DNA of 64,000 bases, from positions 65,595 to 129,594 of the forward strand of contig JBEKBJ010000003.1 of assembly GCA_050015455.1 (NCBI GenBank), in the 5' to 3' direction. The notes below the pieces were generated by a model. The model had not been told where the DNA came from, did no database searches, and was given only the letters and a program-made list of their open reading frames with translations. Positions 62,561 to 64,000 of this stretch are shown piece by piece. A program made the translations under genes and the position numbers. The stretch's first letter is position 1. Each line of letters begins with the position of its first letter. This DNA is from JAGDMS01 sp050015455. Its GTDB lineage: Bacteria > Desulfobacterota > Binatia > HRBIN30.

Positions 62561-63709
62561 TCACTCCTTTAGCTCAGACATCAGGATTTCCTGCGCCGCA
62601 CCGACACCGCGACCGAGCGGCACAGGGTGGCCGAAATGGCCAAGCGCCATCTCCAATGCGGCGATGGCGGTCACAACGTCAAAAATACCCATATAACCCA
62701 GGTGCGCGATGCGCACGACCTTCCCTTTCAACTGATCTTGTCCGCCGGCGAAGGTGACGCCCAGGCGATCGCGTAGGTAGACCACAAGCTTGCCGCCGTC
62801 GACATCAGATGGCGTGTAGATGCCGGTGAGCGCCGGGCTGGGCGCGTCGGGCGCCACCAACTGCAACCCAAGCGCCGCGGCGGCCGCGCGCGTGGCAGCT
62901 GCCATGCGCGCGCAGCGCGCGAATACCTGTTGCAAGCCCTCTTCGTGGATCATTGCCAGGGATTCCCGCAAACCGATGACGAGTGAGATCGCGGGCGTCC
63001 ACGCAGTGGTATCTTTGGCCTGGTTCTCACGCTCGTTGTTCAGGTCGAAGTAGAAACGTGGCAGTTTGGCTTCTTTGGTGCGTTTCCAGGCACGCTCACT
63101 GAGGGCAATGAAGGCCAGGCCCGGTGGCAGCATCAGTGCCTTCTGCGAGCCGGTCACCAGCACATCGATGCCCCAGCGGTCCATCGGCAGATCGAGCACG
63201 CCTACCGCGGTGATGCCATCGACGATTAGCAGCGTGTCGCGCTTGCGGGTCAACTCAGCCAGCGCTTCGACCGGGTGCAGCGCGGCGGTTGAAGTTTCGC
63301 TCGCTTGTACCAGCAGCCCACGGATGGCGGGCCGCTGCTCGAGTAAACGGCGGACATCGTCGACTTTGGCGCCTTGGCCCCACCCGACGCGCAGCTCGCA
63401 CACCTTCAGACCATAAGCAGCCGATATCCTCAGCCAGCGCTCCCCAAACTTGCCGCCGTTGATCACCAGCACTTCCTCGCCAGGAGAGAAAAGGTTGCTG
63501 ACCGCGGCTTCCATTCCACCGCTGCCAGAGGCAGCGAGCATCAACACGTCCTGCTCGGTTTGGAAGAGCTCCTTCAAGCCGCTTTTCGCTTCGGCGAAGA
63601 TGCGGCTGAACTGCGGCGTGCGGTGATGAATGATGGGCTGCGCCATGGCCAGCAACACGCGCGGCGGCACAGGTGTGGGCCCGGGAGCCAACAAGTAATT
63701 CTTCAGCAC
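62561..63709 (-). CDS. Class V aminotransferase (alanine-glyoxylate / serine-pyruvate type)
   Basis: This 382-residue PLP enzyme reads LLAPGPTPVPPRVLLAMAQP, ASGSGGMEAAVSNLFSPGEE, LLIVDGITAVGVLDLP and DVLVTGSQKALMLPPGLAFI (PLP Lys). It is closest by pattern to the alanine-glyoxylate aminotransferase family. Directly upstream of serA, it probably supplies the transamination step to phosphoserine in place of SerC, or acts in serine-glyoxylate exchange. It is the first gene of aminotransferase-serA-purA. Confidence 0.9.
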   Translation of the reverse strand: MLKNYLLAPGPTPVPPRVLLAMAQPIIHHRTPQFSRIFAEAKSGLKELFQTEQDVLMLAASGSGGMEAAVSNLFSPGEEVLVINGGKFGERWLRISAAYGLKVCELRVGWGQGAKVDDVRRLLEQRPAIRGLLVQASETSTAALHPVEALAELTRKRDTLLIVDGITAVGVLDLPMDRWGIDVLVTGSQKALMLPPGLAFIALSERAWKRTKEAKLPRFYFDLNNERENQAKDTTAWTPAISLVIGLRESLAMIHEEGLQQVFARCARMAAATRAAAAALGLQLVAPDAPSPALTGIYTPSDVDGGKLVVYLRDRLGVTFAGGQDQLKGKVVRIAHLGYMGIFDVVTAIAALEMALGHFGHPVPLGRGVGAAQEILMSELKE

Positions 63710-63838
63710 TGAGACCCCTTACGGCAAAAAGTCTGAACCTCAAACCTCAGAGGCCCAGGCGGTCGACCTACTGAAGGTCAGCACTCCATCGTGGTTGATT
63801 CCACGCACGCCAGTTGTGCAGCCCAAATTGTGGCCCTG

Positions 63839-63867
63839 TGGATACCCAATCTCGGTGGCCGTGTCAA
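63839..63867 (-). promoter_or_regulatory. Candidate promoter of the aminotransferase-serA-purA operon
   Basis: On the minus strand TTGACA (63867-63862) and TATCCA (63844-63839) are spaced by 17 nt. The leader to the ATG at 63709 would be about 120 nt and contains a small hairpin GACCT-ACTGA-AGGTC. Confidence 0.4.
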
Positions 63868-64000
63868 CCGGCGGACGTCATCGTGTTAGAAGCACCGGAG
63901 ATGTCCGGGGGTATAAGCAGTTAGAGAGGTCCGCCTTAACCGGCTACGCCGTCGCCGATGGAGCGACGGATACGGCGAGAGGTGAAGGCGATGACACGCA

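Noticed and set aside
63788..63810. tRNA-like T-arm (GTGG-TTGATT-CCAC)
   Set aside because: No acceptor, D or anticodon arm of the right geometry lies upstream, and the loop has six rather than seven bases.

Overview
The window is a GC-rich stretch of bacterial chromosome carrying mostly housekeeping genes in tight operons. Type IV pilus genes (pilMNOPQ), an outer-membrane lipoprotein style of gene, PtsP, an AmmeMemoRadiSam B protein, NfnAB-type flavoproteins, RND/YCF48 export genes and secreted proteins ending in EF-hand/dockerin-like pairs together suggest an uncultured deltaproteobacterial-type lineage. Candidatus Binatota (Desulfobacterota_B) is my best guess. That placement is inference from gene content; no rRNA gene is present to confirm it.

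Layout. 1-3.9 kb: pilM-N-O-P-Q on the minus strand (pilQ cut by the left edge), behind a good sigma-70-like promoter. 4.2-10.7 kb: a minus-strand argH - lipoprotein - lysA - dapF - dapA - dapB - rlmE cluster for arginine and lysine/diaminopimelate synthesis. 10.8-15 kb: a small secreted protein, an acyl-CoA dehydrogenase, and a secreted pectinacetylesterase-family hydrolase with a duplicated cysteine-helical N-terminal domain. 15.1-20.6 kb: ilvD, an inositol-monophosphatase-family gene and acnB. 20.6-23.6 kb: an accessory patch with hicAB, decayed EF-hand/dockerin fragments, a nucleotidyltransferase pair, an alkA-like relic and a small Cys-rich gene. 23.9-31.5 kb: a five-gene minus-strand redox operon (NuoE-like, NuoF-GltD fusion, truncated NuoG-like, NfnA, NfnB) behind a sigma-54-like promoter. 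31.6-36.8 kb: a second accessory patch with an MBL-fold hydrolase preceded by a small zinc-finger-like ORF, one intact PIN toxin module, one PIN toxin broken by a 14-bp tandem duplication, one truncated PIN module, other relics and a PD-(D/E)XK protein. 37-43 kb: receiver/histidine kinase, zinc protein, AmmeMemoRadiSam B, LLM-class flavin oxidoreductase and ptsP. 43.2-51.7 kb: an envelope operon (coiled-coil membrane protein, NTF2-like secreted protein, YCF48-like lipoprotein, RND transporter with an embedded PDZ-like domain, small membrane proteins), then a large secreted beta-sandwich protein with a 555-bp internal tandem duplication. 51.8-58.3 kb: thiS-thiG-thiE, an internally deleted alanine racemase gene, purH, purD, purE and a tsaC/sua5-family gene. 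58.3-63.7 kb: DUF1015, purA, serA and a class V aminotransferase.

How the genes work together. The lysine/DAP, branched-chain, purine, serine and thiamine genes indicate a largely prototrophic cell. The most unusual functional unit is the redox operon. It has every electron-transfer part of an NAD(P)H-linked bifurcating complex, but no hydrogenase or formate dehydrogenase catalytic site in the window. The second notable unit is the RND-PDZ/YCF48 envelope operon. The accessory patches record several partly decayed toxin-antitoxin modules and repeated decay of dockerin-type secreted proteins. Several perfect 12-14 bp tandem duplications across the window look like recent replication slippage.
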